A stretch of 64,000 bases of DNA from Thereva unica (Eukaryota > Arthropoda > Insecta > Diptera > Therevidae): NCBI GenBank assembly GCA_949987705.1, contig OX465284.1:106499163-106563162 (forward strand), in the 5' to 3' direction. The translations under genes were made by a program, and so were the position numbers. How positions within the stretch are numbered: the first letter of the stretch is position 1; each line of letters starts with the position of its first letter. Shown here piece after piece: positions 33,471-46,167 of the stretch. Below the pieces are notes generated by a model, which made no database searches, was not told the origin of the DNA, and saw only the letters and a program-made list of their open reading frames with translations.

Positions 33471-35025
33471 CTCTTCTTGAGCGAAAGATATTCTACAATA
33501 GCTATTTTGAAAAGGACATACGTACTAAAAATATAGTAATAAATATTTAAAAATACATATTTCTCTTCCGGGTATTAACAAAACAAGTAATTTTAATGGC
33601 TTCATAGATTTGAAAGAAAATTGACTTTGAACATGCATTCAGTAACTTTATAGGTTCTTGGATACACTTCACTCCCCTTTTATCGAATGAAATGTTTCCT
33701 TCAAGTTTCTAATAATCTAACAACCTAAATAAATAAAAAATAAATTTGTTGCTAGGTAAAATAAAAATGAAAACTCCTTAAAAGTCAATTAAATGAATAA
33801 AAAATAAAGAAACCTTTGAGAGCAGCAATATAACCCATATATGAAAATTCAGACAATTTTTGAACGACACAAATATAAGCAAATAATCCAGCTCCATAAG
33901 GAGAAAGTGGTTTCATAAGATGTGGTTACATTGGTGGGGGGAGGGGGGGCATCGAAAGAAATTCATAATAATTGGATCGAATAACAAACGAATTTGATAA
34001 CTTGGTTTCCCAGGTTGATTTATTTTACCTTTACGAGTTTACATTGTACGTTTCCAATGCTCTCTCTCTAAAGTTTTCCTCTTTAACAAAATTGAACCCT
34101 CGTCAAATTATCCCCTATTTTGGGGGAGATTGTATCCTTCTGGCCTAGCCCGATCCTTTCCGGTTTATAGGGGATGACCTTCGATATTTTTCGATAATTA
34201 AATAAACTCTGGGGAATTTTCGCAATGATACTTGTGGAATGGAACGTCCTCATACGACCATAGTACACTCATTCGATGATCGACCAATATATATATTTCC
34301 TTTTGTGAATAAAATTTGATTCGTTTATTATTGCGGAAGGTCACTCTATGTCACCACCGGTATGAAATGCAATTTAATCTGGGTTGAGCGACGATTTTGA
34401 TTAATATCGGGCAATAAGACTGCTCGTTTTCGATGCAATCAGTGTCAATCAATTTTAATTAAGGAGGCTCCACACATGAAACTTTGTGGTAATTCAAGCA
34501 ACGTATTCTGCAAACAGAAATGAGATAAGTGTTTATTTGAAGTTAACACTACACTTAAGTGATGATATCTTGAACTTAATTATCTATTGTTGGTATCTAA
34601 GTTTAAGGAACAACATTATTAGAGAATTGTGAAAACTGAGAACCCTTTGTAAAGGATATATGCTTAAGTAAGCATTCTAGAAGACTGAGATTGAGTTCAG
34701 TAAAATTTGAAACATCTTCTATCAAATAAATCGAAAATAGTAAAATATAGCTCTGGAAAGAGTTTGTGGCGTTTTCTCGTTAGATGTCAATTGCAAATAA
34801 GTCACAAACCAATGACCGCAGCGACACCATTTAACGATCGTTTGAAACTGGAGACATCTCTCTCACACTGACACTTCGAGTATTTCGTTGAGTGTAAGGC
34901 AACAAAGCTGGTCTAGTGGCATTTTTATAGACTTCAGAAACTTACAACTCAACAAGGAAGCCAGATGCACCGAATCACAGTTTCTGACTGGATTATTACT
35001 GTTCGTCTACTTGTTAGACTAACTC
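33471..35025. other. AT-rich noncoding sequence; possible homeodomain-site cluster at 34360-34470
   Basis: Mostly AT-rich. Around 34360-34470 there are several ATTA-core sites (GATTAATATCGG, TTTTAATTAAGG, GCAATTTAATCTGG) in sequence without relic character, which is the look of an insect enhancer, but this is only an impression. A G-run lies at 33937-33948. Confidence 0.3.
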
Positions 35026-35247
35026 CGCTATTCTAAATTGTGACGAGTCATAAGTCACAAGCCTTTGATGCTCGTGCTTGTCATTGAGAATTTGATTCTT
35101 GTGTCTATCAGCTGTTTTGTTATTCTAAGCACCCGTTTGTGGATTATCGAAATGGTAACTTAAAAATTAGAATACCAAATTTACTGAATTTGAGACTTAC
35201 AACACACTTGTGATTGCGTTGTGACTTGTGACTGTTTTAAGAATACG
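35026..35247. mobile_element. TIR element (MITE), TATTCT..GTCACAAG family
   Basis: The left end CCGCTATTCTAAATTGTGAC, continuing GAGTCATAAGTCACAAG, is inverted at the right end, reading inward CCGTATTCTTAAAACAGTCA and CAAGTCACAAC. It is about 222 bp and noncoding. A shorter copy of its left part is at 42697-42810. Confidence 0.55.
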
Positions 35248-35269
35248 GGTATAAGAAGAACTACGATAG

Positions 35270-35755
35270 TCCAATGCTATGCATCCAACTGAAGACGCAG
35301 ACGGTGACTTTCCAAACGAGTTTGATATACGACTGAATTTGTATTAGGCTTTTCGGTTTATTCCAAGAATGAGCTACCATTGTTTTGATGGGTGACTTAA
35401 ACGCCCAAATCAATTCTACCAACACCGTCCAGTCAGGTTTCTAATATAAGAGGTGAGTTGTTCGTTGACTTTTGTATCTCCTATCTACTCATGGTACTTT
35501 TGTCACCAAAAAATACTTAAGGAGATCAAAGTGTCGCCGGATGGTAGAACGAGAAATTAGATAGACCACAATGCCGCAGATGTGTAAGATGTCATGAACT
35601 TTGGGGTAGCAGAAATTGGAAGTAAACCTCATTTTATATAGTAGTAACTATTCGCCTCAAAATCACCACAATCGGCATGCTCCAACCAAAAACAGTAGAC
35701 GCTTGAACATAGCCGATCTGCGCGATAGCATCACTGAACGCATATTCATGCCTGT
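35270..35755 (+). mobile_element. RTE-type retrotransposon, endonuclease relic
   Basis: Broken + frames give the sequence around PTEDADGDFPNEFD, FSVYSKNELP, MGDLNAQIN-like WVT.TPKSI (the Asp/Asn motif in GDLNA), GELFVDFCI, VSPDGR-like CRRMVE, VTIRLKITTIG and FNIADLRDSITER-like LNIADLRDSITER (about 35705-35740). This is the order of the apurinic-type endonuclease of RTE elements (often misannotated as craniofacial development protein 2). Many shifts; no RT follows. Confidence 0.65.
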
Positions 35756-38519
35756 TTCAAATATATGAAGATCAACAGGGATCATCACAAACTAATGTTA
35801 CCTCGCTGACTGCGCGGTACAAAGTATAAGGCAGCAAAAATATTCAAAACGTATCTAAAAGTGTGCATGATGGAGGGGGCGGGGGAGAAAGCTTCTGTGC
35901 TTGAATTTGAGATCAATTTCTTTTTTAAAAAATATTCCTGAAAATGGATTGGATTGTATATACGGGTGCGCCATCTAGACCTTCGGTATTTCAACATTGA
36001 ATAACTCTGAAATTTTTTAGCCAATTTCAACAAATTTACATGATTCTGAATCGTCATTGAGTACCATTTTAGCTATGGGTCAATACGTACCGAACGATCA
36101 TTTTACACTCTTTAGTCTATAAACTAAACCGTCGAATTTGGGAACCAGAGAACCCATATGTCCTTTAAAACGAAGAAGATAATCTAGGTTGATGTTTATG
36201 ATAAGATCTCGGATTAGGATTATACTAGTTGCTGTCTAAGGCCTGCTATTATTGGTAGCATTTTGTTACAGGGAATATTTATTGGAAAAGAGTCGCCAGT
36301 TAGGTAACTGTAACATTGTAATTGGTTTCGCACTATGTCCTACTAGAGATTAGAGAAGCAGAAGTAAGTATGTAAGATGATGGATTTACGGGAATTTCCT
36401 AGTTTTATGTACTCTCGACGTAGTGACTTACTCGAAGAATTCTTGTATGCTCTGAAGACGGCACGCATTCCTGATAAAACCATCTACTCTGCCTAGGCTT
36501 CACAGATGTATTGGAATCGGGTTTGACCTTTTGAAAATATTTTAACATACAATTTGTTTCATTTGATTCTCTCTTAGAAAATCGATTTCTATTAGATCGA
36601 AAATGACTTTTAGGGTTTTTTTTTGACATGTGTGTAATATGATAAGCTGGCGTACTGTAATGCAGTTTCCTTTCCTTATCTTATCTTTTCTTTGCTAATA
36701 ATTTATATCATCTGTACTTAATAGCATTCTTTGAATTTTAGTACTCCATAAATATTTTGGTCAAAATTTTTATATGCCATGACATAATACAGTATTATTA
36801 TTTAATTTTCAATATCACCCATTTTAAAACTTCCAACCTTCATAAAAATCATTTAAATACCAAAATGTGTTAAATTATTACACCACAAAAATCAATAAAA
36901 ATTTATTTTACAAGATTGTTGAATGTTTTAAGTCATTTCTAACTTATACTTTTCCACCAAGCTAAAAAAAATAAATATATGTGTGTAACACGATGAGAAA
37001 AAGGAATGGATGTGTTCAAAAACAGAATTTCTTGGAAGCAGTCGCATAAATCACATCCCCGCGAGACTGAGACTACTAGCCTTAAAAATGTCCCACGAAT
37101 CCATGCTGCATCCCGCCAACATCAGCATCTAAATTTATGGTGTCTCAGGGTAATTAAACTTATAAGCTTCTACCCCAGAGGAGACATTGAGAGAGCTGAT
37201 CTATAAGATCAAAACTCATTCCTCTTCGTCAAGACGACACAACACACAACTGGTTATTTTTAGAAGCATAATTGCTTTTCTGGTATCTAAGTTGTGAGCC
37301 TGTCAAGATCCTATGAAATGAACGCACATTGCGGTTGACAATTTGGCACCCATCCGCCCAGAGCAATTTTGTAAGCCTTAAGATCGGCGCTGATCTACGT
37401 TTTATTTTCAGAACCAAAGGTCAAATAACCAGAGAAAAAATAATATGCGATATTCACTTTGAACTTAGCGGACGATAGACGAACTAGTAGAGATCGGTTT
37501 CGGTGTAGCAAGATCACCCATTCTAGACAGGGTTTTTCTTCATAATAATATCGTGAAGATCGTTATTGAAGATCGGCCATACGATCGTGTCGTGACTACA
37601 GGAGAATGGTTCAAAAGGAGGGGGGATACAAGAGGGGAAAAAAGCTCATGGTTTCCTCATTCTCTTGGTCAGGATGGTAGCCATGATTTTTGATCTTGAT
37701 CGCGTTTTCTTGAAAATCTGGGTTTATGGGTCTGGGAAATCTGGTGGCTCTATCTGCTCTTCATGTGCTTGTTTGCTTAACTAAAACGAACTGTCCCATC
37801 TGGCCGCCTTTGCCCAATACTCTTCGATAGTATTTATTTGTATGTGTAATAGTTCATACATGTGTGTTATTTTTTCTTTTATTTTACTTCATCAAAAAAT
37901 TCTCTAAACAAATTTAGATGAAAGCTTTTTTTGTTGTATTAAAAGATAAATAAACGTGTGTCCACTCTTTACTTTTATTTTTTTTTAATGAATATAAACA
38001 AAATTAATTTTAGCATTTTAAACATTTTAAACAAAAGTGAAAACTTCCGGGATTTATGAATTTTTAAATGTAGTAAAGTATGTTTTTTTTTTGGTTTTTA
38101 TTGTTAATGTTTGCAAAAATTCTTAGCGCTGACCACATATAATAAATACCACATAATTCTGAATAGGGATATTTTTATATGGCTGGGGGTATAGATAGTT
38201 AAAAATAAGTTTTTTTTAAATATAAAATTAAAAGGATAGAAATAAATACATTTTTTCGTGGTTTTTTTGTGCAAATATGTATTTTCGGGATTCGTCTTTT
38301 TTCGGATTAAAGAAGCAATTTGTCATGTTGCTAACAACACGGCAATAAAAAAAACATATGTATTAAAATTAACCTCTTTTATATTTTAGTTGATCCGCGA
38401 AATTAAATTAATATAGTTAAAACATAATCGATACTACAGGCAAAATTTAAATCAAGGTAAAATATTCGAAGAAATATTTTCAAAGAAATTAATTACATCT
38501 GGCAACACGATCTATCCGA
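35756..38519. other. AT-rich sequence, no gene recognised
   Basis: This includes a mid-GC block at 36990-37800 with frames lacking domains, and very AT-rich tracts at 36660-36930 and 37860-38480. A patch near 35970-36060 (GCGCCATCTAGACC..CATTGAATAACTCTG) resembles repeats seen in other insect genomes but is unplaced. Confidence 0.4.
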
Positions 38520-39235
38520 TTCCTAATTTATAACTGGACTTCAAGTAGGCCTTTGACATTCAAAATCGTCTGCAGCAAGGTGCGGTAAGCTCTCTGCTTT
38601 TATTTAATACCTTCGAGAGTAAGCTTGTGACTTCACTTCGCTTCGGGTTAGCGTCTGTAGAAGTTCTGATTGTGTACAGGGCAATGATCGAAGATTAGAG
38701 TTACCCAGACGCTTCTGCAACACGATTTCGAAACAATCAAACTTTATAGTGAAGTTTCTAAATTGAAGAACCATTTTATCAAATGGGAATCGTCCTTTTT
38801 TTCAGACTTAAGCCTACAGGTTAAGATTTTATGTTATTGACACTTAAGTCAGTCCGATTTGGACCTATGGTTGTCCAGTATGGCTCAACATGTGCTCTCT
38901 TATGAGGAAAAGCTTGGGGTTTTCGAAAGACATTGCTTAATGATGTGCTTAACTAAGTTTCACGCTAATAAGGTTATCTGCGATTAGGCATTCGTTAATA
39001 GGAGTTACAGCTGCATCATTAAGTTGATTTCAGCTCATATGTATTTCTATAGCGATGAGGAACCATAATCTTCTTACTCGAGAAGCGAATATCAGAACCC
39101 TGCATATCACAGGCATCAGATGTCAATGATGAAATGCTCAGCAGTATGACAAATCCCACATTAACTTCATGCAAGCTTAGATTTAATCAGGCAACTATTT
39201 TGGAACACATTGAAAGGCTTGTCTTTGTGTCAAAA
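38520..39235 (+). mobile_element. Jockey-like non-LTR retrotransposon, RT relic
   Basis: Frames read RLQQGAVSSLLLFNTFESKL (RT motif 4, PQGSVLSPLLFN), VEVLIVYRAMIED, a stretch of about 100 codons, then SCIIKLISAHMYFYSDEEP, the segment resembling the C-terminal Jockey/CR1 region. Stops and shifts are common. No ends are discernible. It lies just upstream of the first AAGCTT array. Confidence 0.5.
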
Positions 39236-39559
39236 TGTAAGAGTCTTTTTGGCAAACAGAAAGAGTATAATGTTTCACCAAAAAAACAACGCTAGACCGC
39301 AAAGAAATCATCATCAACATCATTACCACTACAGCCATCTGTTAGCCTTGGGATCCTCATTAATTTTATTCCAACGTTCTCATTCCTGTGTTTCTCTCTC
39401 TCTTCCAGCTGGTAAACGAAATTGAGCGTAAGTTCAAGACCTCAAAAAAAGCACACATAAAATTGGAAACCTGGTCTGAGAAAGTTCCCCATGTCCCCTT
39501 TATTCTATTGATATTGAGCTCCTGACTTTTCGGAAAAAAGTACATACTTACTTATTCCC

Positions 39560-39715
39560 CTTTAATCCCTAACGAGACATAAGGCGGACTCTATGACAGC
39601 TCTAAGCTCCGTCCAGGATCTCCCTCTGCTTACAGCCTCTTACAGCCTTTGATAAAAGAGTTCTCCACGTTGTTCCAGGTCTTTCAGCTCGACGGGTTCC
39701 AGTCAAGTACGTAGG
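39560..39715 (-). mobile_element. RTE-type C-terminal fragment (inverted copy)
   Basis: The + strand CCTTTAATCCCTAACGAGAC to CAGCTCGACGGGTTCCAGTC is the reverse complement of 22565-22738 with scattered changes and one small deletion. The minus frame gives PGTTWRTLLSKAV. It is the third copy of this family's 3' end in the window. Confidence 0.7.
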
Positions 39716-39852
39716 TTTTTATCTACTTGCATTTTAAAAATTTCTTCCCGAATGGATCAAGTCTGCTCCTTTTTATCACATGTATCGCTCACCATAAGAT
39801 AGGTGACTCATTTTTAGGTTCGGAACTTTACATACTTTTTTCTTTTATTATC

Positions 39853-40076
39853 GAAAAGCTTCAAAGCTTTTTAATTTTCCAAAAGCTTCAAAGCTTTCTC
39901 TTACAAAAAGCTTTCAAGCTTTTACTTGCAAAAAGCTTCCATGGTTTCTCTGCTAAAAAGCTTCTAAGCTTTTACTTTCAAAAAGCTTCAAAGCTTTCCC
40001 CTTCAAAAATCTTCGAAGCTTTCATTTCTAAAAAGCTTTTATTTACAAAAATCTTCAAAGCTTTTATTTTCAAACA
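39853..40076 (+). repeat. AAGCTT-rich minisatellite array 1
   Basis: About nine degenerate units like AAAAGCTTCAAAGCTTT followed by a TTTTC/TTAC spacer. Each unit carries one or two HindIII hexamers (AAGCTT) in a near-dyad. An open frame runs through it (LQSFLIFQKLQSFLLQK-like), as expected when a repeat has no stops; it is not taken as a gene. Same strand orientation as arrays 2 and 6. Confidence 0.85.
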
Positions 40077-41850
40077 GATTTAGCAAAACCGATTCAAAAG
40101 TAATACTGGTGTTGAAATGGTTTTATAAACTACTCTTTATTGTTTCTATCTACCAAGGCATGTTATTGTCCGGAGCGATGTGAGGCTTGTATCCGATACC
40201 AGAACAAGTCTTCACACCAGATCCCCACCCCCAAGCTACTATACTTCTGGCTAAGTAAGGAATACAACGCTTAGTTAAAACCTTTCTCAATCGATTATAA
40301 TATTGCTTATGTAAAGTCTGCATATAATTTGTGTTAATAAAACTATGGTCGATGACGAGAGTTTGTCTTTCTACGAAATTTTTGAGTATTCATCGTCGGT
40401 TGTAAATCGTATTATGTGTTCTAAAGTATTTTGAATATCCCAAAACAAATTTTAATATCCCAAAACAGCTGTCATACTCTTCATGCTAATCGGACACACA
40501 AAGTTTCAGCCATAATAAACACTTTTTCACGAGCACTTAATCAAATAAGCGGAAACAAAACAACATAATTAAATAGTCATGAGTTCCGAAAATAACACAA
40601 AATTGTAATTTTGTTTATTTCATTTCAATTTTGAAATTTATATGGCGGAACAAAAACCACAGAAAAAAAATGACAGTAGGAAGGAGAAATATCCTTGTTC
40701 TCCTAATAATCCATTATTTTACATTTTTTCGAATTTTTTTTCTAAGAAATTCTTTTGATGATAACAATCCCTGCTAAACAGAACGGCATTCCATTCGAAT
40801 TAGAAAAGCAAAAAAAAAAAATACCCTTGGGAAAATATCATTTTATCATAACATAAAATCGGAGAAAAGTGCTTTTATGGCTCGAGCATAAGACAACAAA
40901 AATAAAATTTCGTTTATTAGAGAACGGAAAGAAAGTAACGAGAGAAAGGGGAAATTTAGCGAAATGAGTGAAATTTTTCTTAGATATTTTTAATAAGTAA
41001 AAGCGAGTGTTAATTTTAATTGCAAATAACAAACTTGCTATGAAAATATATTATTACATATTTGTTTGTGGTTTCTGGTTAACTCGAGGTTGATTAATCC
41101 TCATGTATGGTAACATAAGACAACACAGATTTCCATGGAGGTACTTATGATAATTAATACTGTATAGATTTCATCAGGGCTGTTCCTGGTATTGATGTTT
41201 TTGTTCAAGGAAAATATTGCATATTCGCTAAAGCGGTTGTTTTAGTTAAACCGAAGGCGAAATTAAACAATCATGATACTTGCAACAATATTTACATTCT
41301 CCATAACTAAAGATGGGGGTATAGACAACAGTTCAAGCTTTCATAGACTAAATGTCTGGAAGATTGTTAAGTTTTGTTTTTTTCAAAAATATGTATAGCC
41401 AAGGTTTTTAATGTTTCAAAATTGCTGTACCACGTCTATCTTCAAGACTTCGAACCACTCTAGGTGGGGGAATTTTCTTTAGGTCTCGCGAATCATAAAG
41501 CTTTACACCAACGAATTCACTAATCTTGACAATACATCTCCTAATACCTTAAATAGCTCCCGCGCAAATTTATTGTCCTGGTCCATTTCCTCCGGAATTT
41601 ATCAAGATTCTTGGAACCTCGTTCAAGTTCCGTCCATTTCAAAAGGCTGTGAATCAACGAGCACTTCCACAACTCAATAGAAATTACTTCTATTCCCTTC
41701 AAATTAATGGGAGCAAGAATCAGTAAAAAGCTTGAAGAATATCTTGTATTCAACCGAAATTTCTATAACAGGCCACAAACTTAATGCCTTCAAAACGAAG
41801 TTCTGTGGCACTTGTAACCAAATCGGAACCGACCTTCCTTTTATCTTATG
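40077..41850. other. AT-rich sequence between arrays, no gene recognised
   Basis: No domain-bearing frame. There are A/T-rich tracts at 40560-40830 and sequences of ordinary complexity at 40140-40330 and 41400-41840. The boundaries of arrays 1 and 2 share no obvious flank here. Confidence 0.4.
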
Positions 41851-42100
41851 TTCAAAAGGCTTAAAAGCTTTTATTAACGGAAAACTTGAAAGCTTTATTG
41901 CCGGAAAGCTTTAAAGCTTTTATTATCGAAAAACTTTAAAGCTCTCAGCTTCTAGATTTCAGAAAGCTTCAAAGATTTCACACTAAAAAGCTCCAAAGCT
42001 TTTATTTTCAAAAAGCTCTAAAGCTTTCGGTTCCAAAAATCTCTAAAGCTTTTAGTTTCCGGAAGCTTTAAAAGTTTTATTTTTCTAAAGCTTTAACTCT
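41851..42100 (+). repeat. AAGCTT-rich minisatellite array 2
   Basis: About ten degenerate units (e.g. AAAAAGCTCCAAAGCTTTTA, AAAAAGCTCTAAAGCTTTCG) on the + orientation. More diverged than array 6. Confidence 0.8.
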
Positions 42101-42479
42101 TTTGTTTTATGTACATATATCATGGGTAAAAATGCTGTTAAAAATCCTTCTTTATTATTTCTTCAATAGATGTTTTTTGGGCGGGAAATGTGGGGCCGGT
42201 ATCAGATATTTAATGTGTGGAAGGCTGTTAGTGCTACGTAAGAACTATCACAATTGTTTTTTTTTTTTTTCAAATATAACCAAGGATTTTAATGTTTTAT
42301 TACAAATTTTAGGAAGTTATGCAAATCTGGTGTGGCAGAAAAGTCTCTTCTATTTCAAGAGCCCAAGTAAGTACAATTTTTTTTACTTGGACAACCATTT
42401 AGGAGCAATTCCTAAAAGCCTTCATTTATCAAGCGTTCTTTTGAGGCTATTTCAGATTTACTGTATGACAGCTTCAAGA
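42101..42479. other. no gene recognised
   Basis: The 140-codon + frame starting at 42102 is open to 42524 but T-rich. Its end overlaps the possible transposase relic that follows. No domain visible. Confidence 0.35.
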
Positions 42480-42690
42480 AGTAGATTGCGTGGAACCTCG
42501 TGGGAGCACGTCCTGACAAGCTGACGCACTTAAGAAAGTTATCCGTCGAGCTATTCGCAAAATGGGGCCACAAACAATTGGCAATGTACTTCAAAACTGG
42601 GTTCACCGAAAAGGCTTCTGCCAAGCCAGTGAAAGTAAAATGTGTACTTTCTTCAATAAAGCAACATTCATTGAAAAATTTGAACGGTAT
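42480..42690 (+). mobile_element. possible ITm transposase C-terminus
   Basis: The frame ADALKKVIRRAIRKMGPQTI, then GNVLQNWVHRKGFCQASESK, looks like the C-terminal helix of DD37E-type ITm transposases (LK..IR..I..I....L..V..NW..R...C). The match is by pattern only. Confidence 0.4.
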
Positions 42691-42696
42691 AGTTTT

Positions 42697-42810
42697 ACCC
42701 CATATTCTAAATGTGAACAGTCATAAGTCACAAGCTTTTGATACTCTTGCTTGTCAATTCAGAGTTTGAAACTATTCTTGTAACTATCAGCTTTTTAGTA
42801 TTCTACCCCC
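42697..42810. mobile_element. second, shorter copy of the 35026 MITE family
   Basis: TATTCTAAATGTGAACAGTC, ATAAGTCACAAGCTTTTGAT and CTATCAGCTTTTTAGTATTC correspond in order to 35030-35130. It ends in a short inverted TATTCT/AGAATA pair. Array 3 follows within 50 bp. Confidence 0.5.
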
Positions 42811-42853
42811 ACGCAAATTTTATGAAAATCTTTTCGGATCATACTGATTTTTG

Positions 42854-42984
42854 ATAAAGCTGCTTTAAAGTAAAAGTTTTGTAGTTTTTTGATAATGAAT
42901 TCTTCAAAGCTTTTCGAAAATAAAAGGTTTTCGAAAATAAAAGCTTGAAAGCTTTTTGGAAATAAAAGCTTGAAAGCTTTTCGA
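42854..42984 (-). repeat. AAGCTT-rich minisatellite array 3 (inverted)
   Basis: Units such as AAAAGCTTGAAAGCTTTTTG and GAAATAAAAGCTTGAAAGC run in the opposite sense to arrays 1, 2 and 6. About five units. Confidence 0.8.
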
Positions 42985-44299
42985 GAAGAAACCAACAAAC
43001 TACCCACCCTGTACTGTTCTATCATACCCAAAAACGTTATTAAAAAAAGTAACATGCACACCCTGTATTTCAATGTGCTTACCATCGATTAAAATTTCAC
43101 ACAAACATTCACAGCGCATAAAAATAACTATAAAAAAAATTCAAAAAAGAGATTAACAACAATGGCATTGTACACAATATCATCAAAACATAAAAGATAA
43201 CAACTTCAAAAATCCACTAAATATTCTCTAATTAGATTGATGCTTCCGAACAAACTGTTTACAGGATGATTATCTCGCCAAATCTCCATGCAAAAACTGG
43301 ATTTTGTTATTATGAACAACAAAACCGGGGAACAGAGAAAATCAATATAAACCTCCCATAATACTCCGCTTACAATGTCATTACGTTACAATTCACATGC
43401 TTCAATCACTTATAGCAGCAAAAAAAAATGACGAAAAAGAAGCAAAAAGGAAGGGATGAAGGAAGGGGATGAAAAAAAAATTGAGAAAAAATCAATTTAT
43501 GTCCAATAAATGTACGCGCTTTTACGTCACATATGAACATAAACTGTTAAGGCCTTCTTTTGCCGTTTGCTAACCCCCACTCCTCTCAATTTATGTGCCA
43601 TAAAATCACAAAAGTTATACGAGAATTTTGTGTTCTACTTCGCTTGTATTTTTTTTTTATTTTTATTTTTTTTTTGGCTAAACAGAATCGAAATAGAAGC
43701 TATAGGGACATATACTTTATGTGCCATATAAAAACGTGAAAGTTACACAATCTCCTACACACAATTGTCGAACGGGCGAAAATATATAAGATAGATACTA
43801 CATAGATATAGAGATGCTCTCATGAAATGGATTTACGCTTAACCGCATAAATACGGAGATTATTTACACTAAGCCCACATAAATCCAAAAAAAAAAAAAA
43901 TACAGAACATTGCTTGTTGATAATTCTTTTCAATTTTTGGAAAGATGGGAGAGACTTGATAACACGAAAATTCAATTATGGAACTTTGTTTCGTTGACAG
44001 CAGATTTTAGCGGGGCATAATTTGAAGAAAACAAATAAAGAAATTAAAAAATATGTTTAAAATAAAACATTAGGACTTTCTAGAAGAACAAACACTTAAG
44101 ACATGAAACCCCCGAAGGAGCATTATAATTCTACTTCCTTTTCCCTGGAGCATAGAGCTTCCATAAAGCTTCCCCATCCATTTTGCTCCATCTGTTTTGA
44201 GTATTCTCTTGGTTTCAATCCAAGTTTTATCCTTATTTTCGATTTCTTCCATTAATGTTCTTCTGCAGGTGTTTTTCGACCTACCAACACTTTTACTTC
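42985..44299. other. AT-rich sequence, no gene recognised
   Basis: Unique-looking, A/T-rich with homopolymer runs (43650-43670, 43890-43901). No relic identified; a candidate stretch for host noncoding sequence. Confidence 0.35.
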
Positions 44300-44760
44300 T
44301 TGCGACAAAGGCTGTGACGCAGGCAGTACCAGACTACGAAGTGAACAAAGAGGTGTACCCTTCGCGGTGAAGACCTGACCTCATTGGAGCAATGGTACCC
44401 TGTTATTAAGAGGTTTAGCCGGCGGGATGCCTTGTTAGGGCTTCCATAATGTAGCTCTCTAGTGTCTTTAGGATCTTGTCCATGGCCATGAGCCAAAGCA
44501 GAAGGGAGAGGAGTCCACTCTTAGGTGTACTGCCGACTTTATGTTTCTGCAATTTTCGTCTGCTTTTCGAGTTTCCAGCATGCGGAGGATCCATTGACTA
44601 ATTCCCGGGTACTACCAGGACCTCCTGGATGACCTCAGTGCTGATGTTGTAAAAAGCGCCATCTATATCTAGCAAGGCTGCCAAGGAAAACTGTTAGCGT
44701 ATCCTAGGTAGTATTAGTCGGCGCACGTTACTTCGTGAAAAGCAGTGTCCACCGATCTGT
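44300..44760 (-). mobile_element. R1/LOA-type retrotransposon, RT fragment
   Basis: Minus frames give a LDIDGAF-like stretch (ARYRWRFLQHQH in the read frame), RT spacing with ISQWILRMLETRK, then SLLLWLMAMDKILKTLESYI, the motif 4 to motif 5 transition (LSPLLWNLAMDKLL). Frameshifts break it. Its 3' part matches 48598-48765, which lies on the other strand. Confidence 0.6.
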
Positions 44761-44892
44761 CTTTACAATATGCATGTTAAGATGTAGACATTGGGACCTC
44801 TTTTATGGAGTCAAGGAGGTATATGTATATCCGTGCGTCCTACGGTCTTTTGGCCTGTGGTCTCTAGTCGCTTTATATCCGCCACAACACGA

Positions 44893-45276
44893 CAAGCTTT
44901 TGAAGCACATCAAAAATAAAAGCTTTTAAACTTTATAAATTTAAAAGCTTTCGAGCTTTTTGGAAGTGAAAGCTTTAAAGCTTTTCGAAAATAAAGGCTT
45001 TGAAGCTTTTTACAATTAAAACTTTGGAGCTTTTTGGAAGTGAAAAATTTATAGCTCTTTGGAAGTGAGAGCTTTTTGGAAGTGAAAGCTTTGAAGCTTT
45101 TAAAAAATAAAAGCTCTGAAGACTTTCGTAAATGAAAGCTTCAAAACCTTTTAAAATTAAAAGCTTTTTAGAAGTGAAAGTTTTAAAGCTTTTCGAAAAT
45201 AAAAGCTTTAAAGCTTTTCGGAAGTTAAAGTTTTTGGGCAAAAAGCTTTAAAGCTTTTCAAAAATACAAACTTTAA
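44893..45276 (-). repeat. AAGCTT-rich minisatellite array 4 (inverted)
   Basis: About fifteen units such as GGAAGTGAAAGCTTTGAAGC and GAAAATAAAAGCTTTAAAGC. On the minus strand it follows the LINE-like module at 45293-45360. Confidence 0.85.
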
Positions 45277-45292
45277 AAATTATTATTAAGTC

Positions 45293-45360
45293 GGTCTATT
45301 AACCTCACACTTGAGCTCATAACATTCAACGACCTTGGAAATACTGACTGCTGAAGAAGA
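45293..45360 (-). mobile_element. LINE-like C-terminal/spacer module next to array 4
   Basis: GGTCTATTAACCTCACACTT, GAGCTCATAA and ACTGACTGCTGAAGA match 51563-51632 in order and spacing. There, the same module contains a clearer LWNTLPPSVF frame on the minus strand. Here it is more decayed. Confidence 0.45.
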
Positions 45361-46167
45361 ATTGATGCTGTGAGGGTGAGACGGGAGAGAACCATTCTTT
45401 CGTTTCTTCTTGAGCATATCGTCGGGCTGCTTCTCTTATATTATATGGTCTATTTGATTTCTGTGTCTTCCATTTGAAGAGGTCCATGTAAATTTAAGTA
45501 TATCTTTTCATCAGTCCAATGTCCCTACGGCCAAATCGAGTCATGTTTTGCTCCTGAAAGGGCTGTCTGGCTATACCACCAGACACTAGGTCCATAGACC
45601 CTGTAAGCCGTATATGTATATATGTCTACGTTACCCAGCTCTCACCACGTGATCCCAATGATAATTTTGAACATGACATTTATTAAATTTGTTTCATTCT
45701 TTCTTCCAAAGTAACTTTTCCCCCCCGAATTTTGTTTTTTTTAATTAAAAAGCCAGCAAACATTTCATATTCACAAAATCTATGCTCATATCATGATCGT
45801 GTGCTTTAACAAGTTGTATTCTAAAATCTCACTGCAGAAGCATAATGCAATAACAACGACGAAAAAAAAAACGTTGTCGTAGTATAAACTTTCTCAACAT
45901 TTTTGAAACGTGAGCGAACTTTATAAAAGGCTGATATCAAGCCGTGATTTCGCCAAGCATGAAATTCACCCCGTTTCTTTACCACCGCCTCCGCCGCCTC
46001 GTAACTTCACCCTCCTTTAAACCAGAATATCTTATGGCAACGAATGCATGAAGTTGAATGGTTGAAATGTTATTCACATCCATTTCGCGCGCGCGGGGTT
46101 AGCGGTAGTGGTTTTTTATTTACAGCCCTGACAAAAGATATTCTTGAAATATATACATACATATATA
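45361..46167. other. no gene recognised
   Basis: Ordinary to AT-rich sequence with ATGT runs at 46155-46167. No domain-bearing frame. Confidence 0.35.
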
